NCBI GenBank assembly: GCA_024642705.1
Contig: JAHEAQ010000020.1
Coordinates: 1-64,000 of the forward strand
DNA length: 64,000 nucleotides
Reading direction: 5' to 3'
From: Bacteroidota bacterium
GTDB lineage: Bacteria > Bacteroidota > Bacteroidia > Chitinophagales > Saprospiraceae
The notes beneath the pieces are model-generated. The model did no database searches, was not told where the DNA came from, and was given only the letters and a program-made list of their open reading frames with translations. Positions 35,265-44,116 of the stretch are shown piece by piece. The position numbers and the translations under genes were made by a program. Within the stretch, counting starts at the first letter, position 1, and each line of letters starts with the position of its first letter.

Positions 35265-37805
35265 ATGTTGCGATACGTTTACATTTCCGCCATTTTATTC
35301 TTAGCTAATATTGTAAGTGGTCAAATATTACAACCGGTGAAATGGAGTTTTTCCTCTGAAAAACTTTCTGAGGGTGAATATATGCTTATTTATGAAGCCA
35401 AGATTGATAAAGGTTGGACTGTATATTCACAATTTACAGGCGATGATGGTCCTATCCCTACTTCGATAACATATGAGTCAGAGGGATTTGAACAAATTGG
35501 AAAGTCAGAAGAATTTGGTAGCAAAAAAGAAGGTGTCGACCCAATTTTTGATGTAATGGTGACTAAGTTTTTGGATGATGAGAATTATGTCATCAAACAA
35601 AAAATATTGGCCAATAAAGGAGTCACAAAAGTTACTGGATATCTAAGCTTTATGTGTTGTGATGATACAAAGTGCCTTCCACCGGTGGATATTGATTTTT
35701 CTATCGATCTATTAATAAATGATGAATCCTCCACAACAGCTTCAATTAACAGTGAAATAAGTCCTAGCTTTTCTGTTTCTGGAATAAATGGCAATGAAAC
35801 TAACTCTTTCACAACTAATTTTGTGGATCCTGTTCATTGGACATATGTCATTGAAAAAGTTAATGAGCAGGAATATTTATTAAAATTCATTGCGAATGTT
35901 GAAAAAAATTGGAATGTATATTCTCAATTCACAAGCGATGATGGACCAGTACCCACCGCAATTTATTATGAAGAAGGGGATCATTACAGTATAATTGATA
36001 GGACTGTTGAAAAAGGTCATAAGAAAGAAGGAATAGATCCTTTTTTTGATGTTTTGGTAACTAAGTTTTTAGACGATGAACCTTACATTATTGAACATCG
36101 CATTAAAGTAAATGATATCCAAAAGGAAATTGTTGGTGGTTTGGAATATATGGCTTGCGATGACAAAGAGTGTTTGCCTCCACAATTCATAGATTTTAAA
36201 TTTAACCCTGCCAATTTAACAGGAGGAAAGATCCTCTTATCGAGTGCTGAAATTTCTAAAATGATATTAGAAGGAAATGTAGTGGATAATATTATTCCTT
36301 CGATTCGGTCTTCCTTAGCAAACCCAACATCTGAATGTGGAGGAATTCAAGAAATCAGTTCCAATTTGTGGTTAACTTTTGTGTTTGGGTTTATTGGAGG
36401 CTTATTGGCTTTATTAACGCCATGTGTGTTCCCAATGATACCATTGACAGTTAGCTTTTTCACAAAAGACACCAAACGAAAAGGATGGATGAATGGCCTA
36501 ATTTATGGTCTCTCCATCATTGTTATATATGTTGCATTGGGTATTTTTCTAACTGCATTTTTTGGTGCCGATGCGTTGAATAGATTATCTACCAATTGGA
36601 TAGCGAATACTATATTTTTCTTAATATTTATTTTCTTTGCACTTTCATTTTTTGGTTATTACGAAATAACATTGCCATCATCATGGTCCAATAAAAGTGA
36701 TAAAATGGCCGATAAAGGAGGAATTATCGGTATCTTTTTTATGGCATTTACGCTTGCAATAGTTTCCTTTTCGTGCACCGGGCCAATAATAGGTTCGGCA
36801 ATTGTAGAATCTGCAAGTTCTAAAATTGGTCCATCAGTTGTAATGACAGGTTTTGCACTTGCCTTAGCTATACCATTTGGATTTTTTGCGGCTTTTCCTT
36901 CTTGGTTGAACACATTGCCAAAGTCGGGAAGTTGGATGACTTCCGTAAAAGTTGTTTTGGGATTTTTAGAATTGGCATTAGCATTTAAGTTTCTTTCAGT
37001 TGCAGATCTTACCAATCACTGGGGATTCTTAAGATATGAATTATTTATGGGTATATGGGTATTAATTGCAATACTGACAATGCTTTACCTTTTAGGATTA
37101 ATTAGATTTCCACATGATTCAAAATTGAAGAAAATAAATCCTGTTAGATGGGGTTTTGTTGCATTATTTGCAGCTGCAGCAATTTATTTGGTTACTGGAT
37201 TTAGATTTAATGAAAAAACGCAAGCATATGATTCAAAAGCTCTGCTAAGCGGAATTTCTCCTCCAGCACATTATAATTTCTTTTTACCAAAACCGGAATT
37301 AAACTCAGATCTTAAAACAAGATTCTTTTCCTATGATAAATGTGCCAATAATTTGGATTGCTTCAAAGATTATTACGAGGGTGTTGCGTATGCAAAAGAA
37401 GTAAACAAACCTATATTTTTGGATTTTACAGGTCATGGATGCGTGAATTGCAGGAAGACTGAAGAGCACATCTGGGTTAAAGAAGAGGTATATTCTAAAT
37501 TAAGAGATGACTTTATTCTAGTTTCATTGTATTGTGATGACGATAAAAAATTGGATACTCCACTTATATCAAAGTCAAGAAATGAAAAATTAAGAGATGT
37601 TGGAAAAATGTGGTCCGATTTTCAAATTGTAAACTTTGGTTCCAACTCCCAACCTTTGTATGCAATGATGACTCCTAATGAGGAGATCATTGGTAAACCT
37701 CGAGGTTATGAGCCAGGGTGGCAAAGTTATGCTAATTTCTTAGAGTGCGGACTTTCAGCTTTTAGTAACAGCAAGAATTTAATTGGTTCTGTGAAAGGAA
37801 AATAA
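35265..37805 (+). CDS. dsbD: thiol:disulfide interchange protein DsbD with two alpha domains
   Basis: Inner-membrane protein that carries electrons from cytoplasmic thioredoxin to the periplasm. Of 846 residues, two tandem alpha domains (about 20-150 and 185-325) each start with PVKW/PVHW and end in CCDDTKCLPP or ACDDKECLPP. The eight-helix beta domain (about 365-640) has LTPCVFPMIPLTVSFF and VSFSCTGPIIGS with its active cysteines. The thioredoxin-like gamma domain (about 690-830) has GHGCVNCRKTEEHIW (CVNC). Ordinary DsbD has one alpha domain and about 570-700 residues, so the duplication is unusual. Confidence 0.93.
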   Translation: MLRYVYISAILFLANIVSGQILQPVKWSFSSEKLSEGEYMLIYEAKIDKGWTVYSQFTGDDGPIPTSITYESEGFEQIGKSEEFGSKKEGVDPIFDVMVTKFLDDENYVIKQKILANKGVTKVTGYLSFMCCDDTKCLPPVDIDFSIDLLINDESSTTASINSEISPSFSVSGINGNETNSFTTNFVDPVHWTYVIEKVNEQEYLLKFIANVEKNWNVYSQFTSDDGPVPTAIYYEEGDHYSIIDRTVEKGHKKEGIDPFFDVLVTKFLDDEPYIIEHRIKVNDIQKEIVGGLEYMACDDKECLPPQFIDFKFNPANLTGGKILLSSAEISKMILEGNVVDNIIPSIRSSLANPTSECGGIQEISSNLWLTFVFGFIGGLLALLTPCVFPMIPLTVSFFTKDTKRKGWMNGLIYGLSIIVIYVALGIFLTAFFGADALNRLSTNWIANTIFFLIFIFFALSFFGYYEITLPSSWSNKSDKMADKGGIIGIFFMAFTLAIVSFSCTGPIIGSAIVESASSKIGPSVVMTGFALALAIPFGFFAAFPSWLNTLPKSGSWMTSVKVVLGFLELALAFKFLSVADLTNHWGFLRYELFMGIWVLIAILTMLYLLGLIRFPHDSKLKKINPVRWGFVALFAAAAIYLVTGFRFNEKTQAYDSKALLSGISPPAHYNFFLPKPELNSDLKTRFFSYDKCANNLDCFKDYYEGVAYAKEVNKPIFLDFTGHGCVNCRKTEEHIWVKEEVYSKLRDDFILVSLYCDDDKKLDTPLISKSRNEKLRDVGKMWSDFQIVNFGSNSQPLYAMMTPNEEIIGKPRGYEPGWQSYANFLECGLSAFSNSKNLIGSVKGK

Positions 37806-37830
37806 GAATTTTTTATTCAATTGAAATCGA

Positions 37831-38811
37831 TTATTTATCTCTTTTAATCACAAAATTCACTAATTGTTCAATAGAATTTCTTGCAGGAGAAATTGGAAAT
37901 TCATGAAGAAGTTTGATTGCTTTTTCTGTATATTCTGAAAGGGCTTGTTGAGCATATGCAATTCCTCCTTCGGCGATTACAAGATCCACTAGTTGTTTTA
38001 CTTTTACTTTATCATTATTATACCTTTTGACAACATTAATGATCCACTTTTTTTGTTTCCGATCTGAATTATTTAGCACATAAATTAAAGGAAGGGTCAT
38101 TTTCTTTTCTTTAATATCTATACCCGTTGGTTTGCCAATATCTTGTTCTCCGTAATCAAATAAATCATCTTTAATTTGAAAGGCAATTCCTATGGTTTCA
38201 CCAAAAAGTCTCATTTTTTCAATGATTTCATTGTCTTGAGTGGTAGTTGAAGCTCCTGCAGAACAAGCTGCAGCAATTAAGGAAGCTGTTTTTTGACGTA
38301 TAATTTCATAATATACCTTTTCATCAATATCCAATCTTCTAGCTTTGTCAATTTGAAGCACTTCTCCTTCACTCATTTCTTTAATTGCGTTGGAAACAAT
38401 TTTAATCAATTGGAATTGGTTGTTTTCAAGAGCCATAAGAAATCCCTTCGCATACAAAAAATCACCAACTAAAACGGCTACTTTATTTTTCCAAAGCGCA
38501 TTTATTGAGAAGAACCCTCTTCGTTTATGAGATTCATCTACGACGTCATCATGAACAAGGGAAGCGGTATGCAAAATTTCAATAAAAGCCGCTGCATCGT
38601 GACTAGAATTATTGATATCGCCAAATAGCTTTGCACAGAGAAATACGAAAAGAGGTCTTATTTGTTTGCCTTTTCTTTGAACAATATAATAGGTGATAGT
38701 GTCAAGCAATGCAACATTACTTTTCATTGCCTGCCTGAAATGTTTGTCAAATTTCTTCAGGTCTTCTTCAACAGGTATTTTTATTTCCTTCAAGGAAAGC
38801 GACATCGACAA
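37831..38811 (-). CDS. polyprenyl diphosphate synthase
   Basis: A 326-residue all-trans prenyltransferase. Both aspartate-rich motifs are intact: LVHDDVVDESHKRRG (about residues 90-104) and KDDLFDYGEQDIGKPTGIDIKEKKMTLP (about 215-242). Typical long-chain enzymes of this size make octaprenyl, heptaprenyl or nonaprenyl chains for menaquinone. Chain length cannot be read reliably here. Cytoplasmic or loosely membrane-bound. It converges on the dsbD gene. Confidence 0.92.
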   Translation of the reverse strand: MSMSLSLKEIKIPVEEDLKKFDKHFRQAMKSNVALLDTITYYIVQRKGKQIRPLFVFLCAKLFGDINNSSHDAAAFIEILHTASLVHDDVVDESHKRRGFFSINALWKNKVAVLVGDFLYAKGFLMALENNQFQLIKIVSNAIKEMSEGEVLQIDKARRLDIDEKVYYEIIRQKTASLIAAACSAGASTTTQDNEIIEKMRLFGETIGIAFQIKDDLFDYGEQDIGKPTGIDIKEKKMTLPLIYVLNNSDRKQKKWIINVVKRYNNDKVKVKQLVDLVIAEGGIAYAQQALSEYTEKAIKLLHEFPISPARNSIEQLVNFVIKRDK

Positions 38812-38920
38812 TAATTTTTAAATCGGCTCAATATACACCAATATGGAAAAACATTAGAATATAGTTTCTTTATTAGTGAAGATTATTAGCACTATTCTTT
38901 TCTTAAGTTTTATAATTAGA

Positions 38921-38928
38921 TACTTTTG
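38921..38928 (+). promoter_or_regulatory. -7 element overlapping the possible TTG start of the DUF6427 gene
   Basis: TACTTTTG matches TAnnTTTG exactly. Its last three bases are the in-frame TTG at 38926. If this is the promoter, translation must begin downstream, most simply at the GTG at 38947. Confidence 0.35.
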
Positions 38929-39927
38929 TTTAAATATTTAAAGCCTGTGTTAGAAATATTCAGAACAAATCAATTTTTTGCCACATTATTATTAATTCCT
39001 TATACTTTTTTAATTAGAATAGGGTCTTTAATCCATTCTTCTCCCTATGAAATAAAAGAATATGACACCATTTTAGTAAAGTATTTGTACAGTCATATTT
39101 TCAATTCTTCAATCTGGCAAAGTATAATTGCAAGTTTTATTATTTTCTTGATTGCAAATTTCATTAACAGATTGATCATTCAAAATAGAATGTCCAAACA
39201 GTTAACATTACTTCCTGGACTTTGTTTCATAATATTAACAGCTGGGATGCCAAATGGTTTGTTACTTTCACCCGCTTTGATGGCTGCTTTTTTCACCATG
39301 ATTTGTATTCTCAATTTATACAAGGCATATAAAAATAAAGATTCTGCAGTGCATATTTTTAACGCAGGTTTTTATATCGCAATAGCGGGTATATTTTATC
39401 CAGCATGCTTCTTTTTGTTATTTTTTGGATTTATTTCATTATTGAATTTGCGAACATATAAATTTCACGAAATCATTATTTATATATGTGGATTTTTTAT
39501 ACCAATTTTTCTGCTGGGCACTTATTATTATGCAAACAATAATCTAAATTTGATATATCAGTATTTTCAATTTGACAAAGGGATTCTTGCCATTTTTTCT
39601 AGTGTTGACTTTAAAGCTTTGTTTTCTCTATTTATCTCCAGTTTAAGTATTCTGTATACATTGTATAAGTATAATAAGTTTACAATGAAGAACACAATTC
39701 AAGTTCAAAAGAAAATTGATATTCTTTATTGGTTCCTATTGTTCACATTATTAATTATGTTTTTTATTAATGGTATACAATATGAGCATTTTATTTATTT
39801 AACAATACCATTTGCTTATTTTATTGGGATAAGTTTTGAGCAAATAAAGAATAAATTATTAGCAGAAATTATTCATATTGGAATTGTGATATTGGTCATA
39901 TTTTTCCAATTTCAATCAGTTTTTTAG
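38926..39927 (+). CDS. DUF6427-type membrane protein
   Basis: A protein of up to 333 residues with eight or more membrane segments and few charged loops. The start region LEIFRTNQFFATLLLIPYTFLIRIGSL and overall topology match the Bacteroidota DUF6427 family, whose function is unknown. No ATG is available at the N terminus: the frame opens with TTG at 38926, and a GTG at 38947 would remove seven residues and place the start just upstream of the family homology. Inner membrane. The next gene (YjbQ) converges with an 11-bp gap. Confidence 0.75.
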   Translation: MFKYLKPVLEIFRTNQFFATLLLIPYTFLIRIGSLIHSSPYEIKEYDTILVKYLYSHIFNSSIWQSIIASFIIFLIANFINRLIIQNRMSKQLTLLPGLCFIILTAGMPNGLLLSPALMAAFFTMICILNLYKAYKNKDSAVHIFNAGFYIAIAGIFYPACFFLLFFGFISLLNLRTYKFHEIIIYICGFFIPIFLLGTYYYANNNLNLIYQYFQFDKGILAIFSSVDFKALFSLFISSLSILYTLYKYNKFTMKNTIQVQKKIDILYWFLLFTLLIMFFINGIQYEHFIYLTIPFAYFIGISFEQIKNKLLAEIIHIGIVILVIFFQFQSVF

Positions 39928-39938
39928 AATATTTCCAA

Positions 39939-40349
39939 TCATGAAAAAATACTGATAACTAAGTTTCTTGGAGCAGCATTATTACGAAATTCACACAGAT
40001 ATATACCTTGCCAAATTCCAAGATTAATTATTCCATTAGTTATAGGTATGTTTATGTCAGAGCCTGTTATAGCAGCCTTAATATGAGCAGGCATATCATC
40101 TGGTCCTTCAATTGTATGAGTAAGACCTGGAAAATTTTCTGATACAATATCATTGTAATAAGATTCGAAATCTATAAGTACACTTGGATCTGCGTTTTCA
40201 TTAACGCAAAGAGCAGCTGAAGTATGTTTTATAAAAACATTTAATATTCCAGTTTTAGGGAATGAAGAAATTTGCGATAGGATTTCATCGGTAATAATGT
40301 GAAACCCTCTTGAACGAGGTTTTAGTTTTATAAAGTATTGCTCTACCAT
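39939..40349 (-). CDS. YjbQ-family protein (secondary thiamine-phosphate synthase-like)
   Basis: A 136-residue protein of the UPF0047/YjbQ family, recognised by GILNVFIKHTSAALCVNENADPSVLIDFESYYNDIV (about 34-70), GPDDMPAHIKAAITGSDINIPI (about 84-105) and GIWQGIYLCEF (about 112-122). Some members show weak thiamine-phosphate synthase activity, but the physiological role is not settled. Its start overlaps the stop of the DUF6089 gene by 7 bp, so the two are co-transcribed, though there is no obvious functional link. Confidence 0.9.
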   Translation of the reverse strand: MVEQYFIKLKPRSRGFHIITDEILSQISSFPKTGILNVFIKHTSAALCVNENADPSVLIDFESYYNDIVSENFPGLTHTIEGPDDMPAHIKAAITGSDINIPITNGIINLGIWQGIYLCEFRNNAAPRNLVISIFS

Positions 40350-41161
40350 TTGCTCTTATTACCTAAATCCGGACATGGTAATGTCCCAAAGTAATATACT
40401 AGGCCAAGTCCAAACAAAGTATACGTATCGTTATCCCTTGAATTTCCTCTTTGTCTTCCATTTTCGCCTATTTTTTCACCTATACTTCTATCTGATAATT
40501 CTGCAGCAATCTCGCCTCTTCGAACACGTAAAGAAGTTAGATTAGGATAGGTACCGCTTACGTCATCTACATAATCTGTAAACAATCTCCTAGCTCCAAT
40601 TTCAATATTAAAGCTCCAATTTTCATTCAGATCCCATTTAAAGCCCCCACCAATAACGAATCCACCGCCTATAAGACCATATTCTTCAGATTCTGCTTGG
40701 CCTTCAGTACCTAATGGCCTAAGCTTATGCCATGTGCCGTCTAAATTAGCCTTTGGTGAATAATACAATACATTAAATCCACCCATTAAATAGGGAGTAT
40801 AATAATAATCTTTGCTTCCATGAATGTAGGGGAAAAAGTTGAACTCCATTTGAGCGGTAAGATCAACAATGTCAGTCTTGAAACTCAAATTTCTTCTAAA
40901 TTCAAATGAATTTGGAGAATCTCCGTCGTTGCCATAAATAAAAGTATAATTCAACCCTAATTTGGAATTGATTCGATTGTTGAAATTATATCGAGCAATT
41001 AAGCCACCTGCAAAGCCTACTTCTGTAAAATCAAAACTGGTATTAAGATCACCAAAATAATTGCTTACCCCAAGCCATGGACCAAGTTCCCACCCTTTTT
41101 GAGCATTTAATGAAAACAAAAATAAAAAGGCAAGCGCGAAAAATTTATATTTTAAATTCAA
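40343..41161 (-). CDS. outer-membrane barrel protein, DUF6089/PorG-like
   Basis: A 272-residue exported protein (signal peptide ending LNAQ) with the start KGWELGPWLGVSNYFGDLNTSFDF, a pattern I associate with the DUF6089 family that includes the T9SS protein PorG. Alternating strands rich in Gly and aromatics follow (LIGGGFVIGGGFKWDLN, WSFNIEIGARRLFTDYVDD), and the end is FGLGLVYYFG plus a short tail. A basic, low-complexity loop (about 220-245) precedes the last strand. The PorG role is inferred from family likeness. It overlaps yjbQ by 7 bp. Confidence 0.7.
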   Translation of the reverse strand: MNLKYKFFALAFLFLFSLNAQKGWELGPWLGVSNYFGDLNTSFDFTEVGFAGGLIARYNFNNRINSKLGLNYTFIYGNDGDSPNSFEFRRNLSFKTDIVDLTAQMEFNFFPYIHGSKDYYYTPYLMGGFNVLYYSPKANLDGTWHKLRPLGTEGQAESEEYGLIGGGFVIGGGFKWDLNENWSFNIEIGARRLFTDYVDDVSGTYPNLTSLRVRRGEIAAELSDRSIGEKIGENGRQRGNSRDNDTYTLFGLGLVYYFGTLPCPDLGNKSKW

Positions 41162-41263
41162 TAGGAAATTAATTTGTTAGATGTGGAATTAACGGTAAGT
41201 TCAACCATTAAATTATTTACAGAAGCAATTATTATTCAATAAGTTAAAGTTTTCAATTTAAAA

Positions 41264-41271
41264 CAAACGTA
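41264..41271 (-). promoter_or_regulatory. candidate -7 element for the DUF6089-yjbQ unit
   Basis: TACGTTTG on the minus strand, an exact TAnnTTTG match, 102 bp before the ATG at 41161, within the divergent spacer shared with the sigma-factor gene. Confidence 0.35.
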
Positions 41272-41392
41272 CAAAAACTAAGCCTTAAATAAATTTCTGG
41301 TGCGAAAATGTACATAAAATATAGAAATTTGTTACTTTTTGAAAAAAACTTCCAAAATTAAGGAACAAAAATGTGATTTAAAACACTAATGA

Positions 41393-41989
41393 ATGAGTGT
41401 AAATTTTAAAAACGATGAAGAATTAATTCGAGCACTAGAGTTTGGAGGTAAATTAAGAGAAGACGCCATGGTTCATATTTTCATAGAAAGTGGTATCAAA
41501 AAAAGAATAGCCAATTATATAAGTTATAAAGGAGGCCAATTTGAAGATGTTAATGATATATTGATGGAAAGTTTTTTAATTTTTGACCACAATATTAGAT
41601 ATCATAAATTCAAAAAACAATGTAGTTTATCCACATATCTTTTTTCAATTGCTAAACTTTATTGGCTTGGAAAAATACGGGAAGATAATAAGACCAAGTA
41701 TTATGATGAAATGGACGCCTTGGATGGTATTGAAAATTTGAACGCAGAATGGAAAATTATTAACGATGAAACAAAAATTGAGTTTAATAATTTATTAGAT
41801 ACGCTAAGTAAGAAATGTAAGCAGATTTTAAAATATTGGAGTTTGTCTCTTGGATACAAAGAAATAGCAAGAGAATTGGATCTTAAAAATGAGGCTACTG
41901 CTCGGAAACAGAAACATTTATGTCAGAAAAAACTTGCTGAGCATGTCAGGAATAATCCGCAATTAATGCCAACCATATATTATGAATAA
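41393..41989 (+). CDS. ECF-type sigma-70 family RNA polymerase sigma factor
   Basis: A 198-residue alternative sigma factor. Region 2 lies around residues 25-95 (EDVNDILMESFLIFDHNIRYHKFKKQCSLSTYLFSIAKLYW) and region 4 around 130-185 (LSKKCKQILKYWSLSLGYKEIARELDLKNEATARKQKHLCQKKL). It overlaps the next gene, a membrane protein with anti-sigma features, by 8 bp, so the pair is made together. The htrA gene follows, which suggests an envelope-stress role; that is inference. Confidence 0.88.
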   Translation: MSVNFKNDEELIRALEFGGKLREDAMVHIFIESGIKKRIANYISYKGGQFEDVNDILMESFLIFDHNIRYHKFKKQCSLSTYLFSIAKLYWLGKIREDNKTKYYDEMDALDGIENLNAEWKIINDETKIEFNNLLDTLSKKCKQILKYWSLSLGYKEIARELDLKNEATARKQKHLCQKKLAEHVRNNPQLMPTIYYE

Positions 41990-42641
41990 TTGGGAAGTTG
42001 AAATAGATAAATTAATAGCAGGGGAACTTACAGAATCAGAGGCTAACGAGCTGATGGAAAAAATCAACGCGGATCCTAGTTTGAAGAAATTTTACCTTTC
42101 TGAAAAAGCTAGTAAAGAAGTATTTGAATATCAAATAAGAAATGATACCAGGGCATTAATGGCTAAATTATTGGAGAAAGAGCAAAAGCAATCAAAAGAA
42201 TCGCCCAAAAGCACCATTTTATACTTTACAGGAATTGCAGCAAGTTTATTAATTCTGATTGTTTCTGTCGTAACCATTAATCTGAGTCATTCTGATACAG
42301 CTTTGGCGGACGAATTTAATATTAATGTCATTGCTTCTAGAAATGGAGCAACCTTTTCTGACTCTAATTTTACACAAGCTTTGAAAGCTTATTTTTTGAA
42401 TGATTTTAAAACTGCAAAAGAAAAACTTGCTCTTCCAGCAGAGGAAGAAAGTTTAGTTGTTGAATACAAAGACTGGCTTTCTCTTATGATTTTGCTCAAA
42501 ACTGAGGGTAGTGATTCAATGGAATTTCAAAACCAATTTCAGGCAATCCTTAATGATGAAAATCATGAATTTTACATCCAAGCTGTAAAGTTGAATAAAG
42601 AGCTTCAACTCTTTTGGCGGAATTTCGTCGTTAGAAAATAG
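41982..42641 (+). CDS. anti-sigma-factor-like membrane protein
   Basis: A 219-residue protein with a cytoplasmic N-terminal part (IDKLIAGELTESEANELMEKINADPSLKKFY, residues 8-38) similar to the zinc-free anti-sigma N terminus of Bacteroidota. It has one membrane segment at about 85-105 and a periplasmic C-terminal part of about 110 residues that looks TPR-like (QALKAYFLNDFKTAKEKLAL). The 8-bp overlap with the sigma gene supports the assignment. No HxxxCxxC zinc motif is present. The anti-sigma role is an inference from arrangement and topology. Confidence 0.75.
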   Translation: MNNWEVEIDKLIAGELTESEANELMEKINADPSLKKFYLSEKASKEVFEYQIRNDTRALMAKLLEKEQKQSKESPKSTILYFTGIAASLLILIVSVVTINLSHSDTALADEFNINVIASRNGATFSDSNFTQALKAYFLNDFKTAKEKLALPAEEESLVVEYKDWLSLMILLKTEGSDSMEFQNQFQAILNDENHEFYIQAVKLNKELQLFWRNFVVRK

Positions 42642-42807
42642 TTGTTCATCTATACTATAAAACGTTCACTGTTAATTAATTGTTAAAACAATTGTACATA
42701 GAAACAAGAAAATTTTGATTAGCGTTTAAGAAAGGTATCATGTATAAAATGAGGGCCTAAGTTTTTACGTTTTGAATTTTAAGTGTTTATTTTTTAATCA
42801 AATTAAA

Positions 42808-43980
42808 ATGAAGGATATAATAAAATATTTGGCAACAGGAATTATTGGTGGATTAATAGTTCTTATTGGTTTTTCGTATTTTCAAAAAGATCAGGTTTTT
42901 CCTGAAAATTTTGCTAAACAAGTAAACTTTAATAAGAATGCTAGTTTGGGAGCAACAGCACCATTTGATTTTGTTGATGCGTCAGATAAGGCTTTAAAGG
43001 TAGTTGTGCACATTAGGGCTGAAGAAAGTGAAGTGTTGGCACAACAAAGGATTCAAAAAGATCGTCAAAACAGAAGATCACCTTTGGACGATATGTTCAG
43101 ACTAGATGATTTCTTTGGTGGGAATTCAATGAGTCCTTTTTATCAGCAAAAGGGTTCAGGATCAGGAGTTATTATTTCAAATGATGGATATATAGTGACA
43201 AATAACCATGTTGTAGGTTTTGCAGATGAGATTTTGGTCACATTGTATAATAATAAAGAGTATAAAGCAAAGAAAATAGGGACTGATCCAAGTACAGATT
43301 TAGCAATTATAAAAATTGACGAGAATGATTTACCTATCTTAGAATTGGCAGATTCTGATAAAGCAAGAGTTGGTGAATGGGTATTGGCAGTGGGCAATCC
43401 ATTTGATTATTTGACTTCTACAGTAACTGCGGGAATCATAAGTGCAAAAGGTCGGGATATCAACATTATAAAAGAGAATAAATCTATAGAAGAGTTTATT
43501 CAAACTGATGCTGCAATTAATCCTGGTAATTCAGGAGGAGCTTTAGTAAATGCAGAAGGCGAATTATTGGGAATAAATACGGCAATTGCTACGCCAACAG
43601 GCACTTATGCAGGTTATTCGTTTGCAATTCCTTCAAATTTAATGAAGGAAATCGTCTCCGAAATTATTGAGAACGGGGATATTGAAAGAGCTAATTTGGG
43701 AGTACAAGGATACGATCTTGATGAAGAGTTTGCAAAGGAAAATAATATAAAACTTAGTACTGGATTTTATGTAGCAAAAGTAGTAAACGGGAGTGCTGCT
43801 CAATTTGCAGGTTTATTAGAAGGTGATGTCATTACAGAAGTGGATGGGAAAAAAATAGAGAATTTTGAAGATTTGAAAAAAGCGTTAAAATTTTCAAAAG
43901 TAGGAGATACGATAGAGATTAAGGTTTCTCGAAATGGTAAATTAAAGACATTTAACACAAGATTAAAGAAAGGATTGTAA
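42808..43980 (+). CDS. HtrA/Do-like periplasmic serine protease
   Basis: A 390-residue trypsin-like protease for misfolded envelope proteins. One N-terminal membrane segment (about 5-25) is followed by the protease domain with His in VTNNHVVGFA (about 133), Asp in STDLAIIKID (about 165), and Ser in NPGNSGGALVN (about 240). A single PDZ domain (about 285-385) contains AAQFAGLLEGDVITEVDGKKIENFEDLKKAL. The ATG at 42808 is used; a TTG at 42772 would add a short non-signal extension. It follows the sigma/anti-sigma pair by 166 bp and ends at a strong terminator. Confidence 0.95.
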   Translation: MKDIIKYLATGIIGGLIVLIGFSYFQKDQVFPENFAKQVNFNKNASLGATAPFDFVDASDKALKVVVHIRAEESEVLAQQRIQKDRQNRRSPLDDMFRLDDFFGGNSMSPFYQQKGSGSGVIISNDGYIVTNNHVVGFADEILVTLYNNKEYKAKKIGTDPSTDLAIIKIDENDLPILELADSDKARVGEWVLAVGNPFDYLTSTVTAGIISAKGRDINIIKENKSIEEFIQTDAAINPGNSGGALVNAEGELLGINTAIATPTGTYAGYSFAIPSNLMKEIVSEIIENGDIERANLGVQGYDLDEEFAKENNIKLSTGFYVAKVVNGSAAQFAGLLEGDVITEVDGKKIENFEDLKKALKFSKVGDTIEIKVSRNGKLKTFNTRLKKGL

Positions 43981-44037
43981 CATATCAAATGTGGTTACTG
44001 TTTTAAGATAAAGTTGGTTTTTCGTTTTGTTTTGATG

Positions 44038-44068
44038 CGTCTGCTCTTCCCAGGAGCAGACGTTTTTT
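44038..44068 (+). terminator. rho-independent terminator after htrA
   Basis: CGTCTGCTC and GAGCAGACG form a perfect 9-bp GC-rich stem around a 7-base loop, followed by six T (44063-44068) and further T-rich sequence. Confidence 0.92.
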
Positions 44069-44116
44069 ATTTTTATTTTCTTGTAAGGTTTAAAAAAGTT
44101 TTATCTTATAGGCATT

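Noticed and set aside
36659-37015. 118-codon open frame on the minus strand inside dsbD
   Set aside because: It lies opposite the conserved membrane domain of DsbD; its composition is a shadow of that coding strand and shows no motif or start signal.
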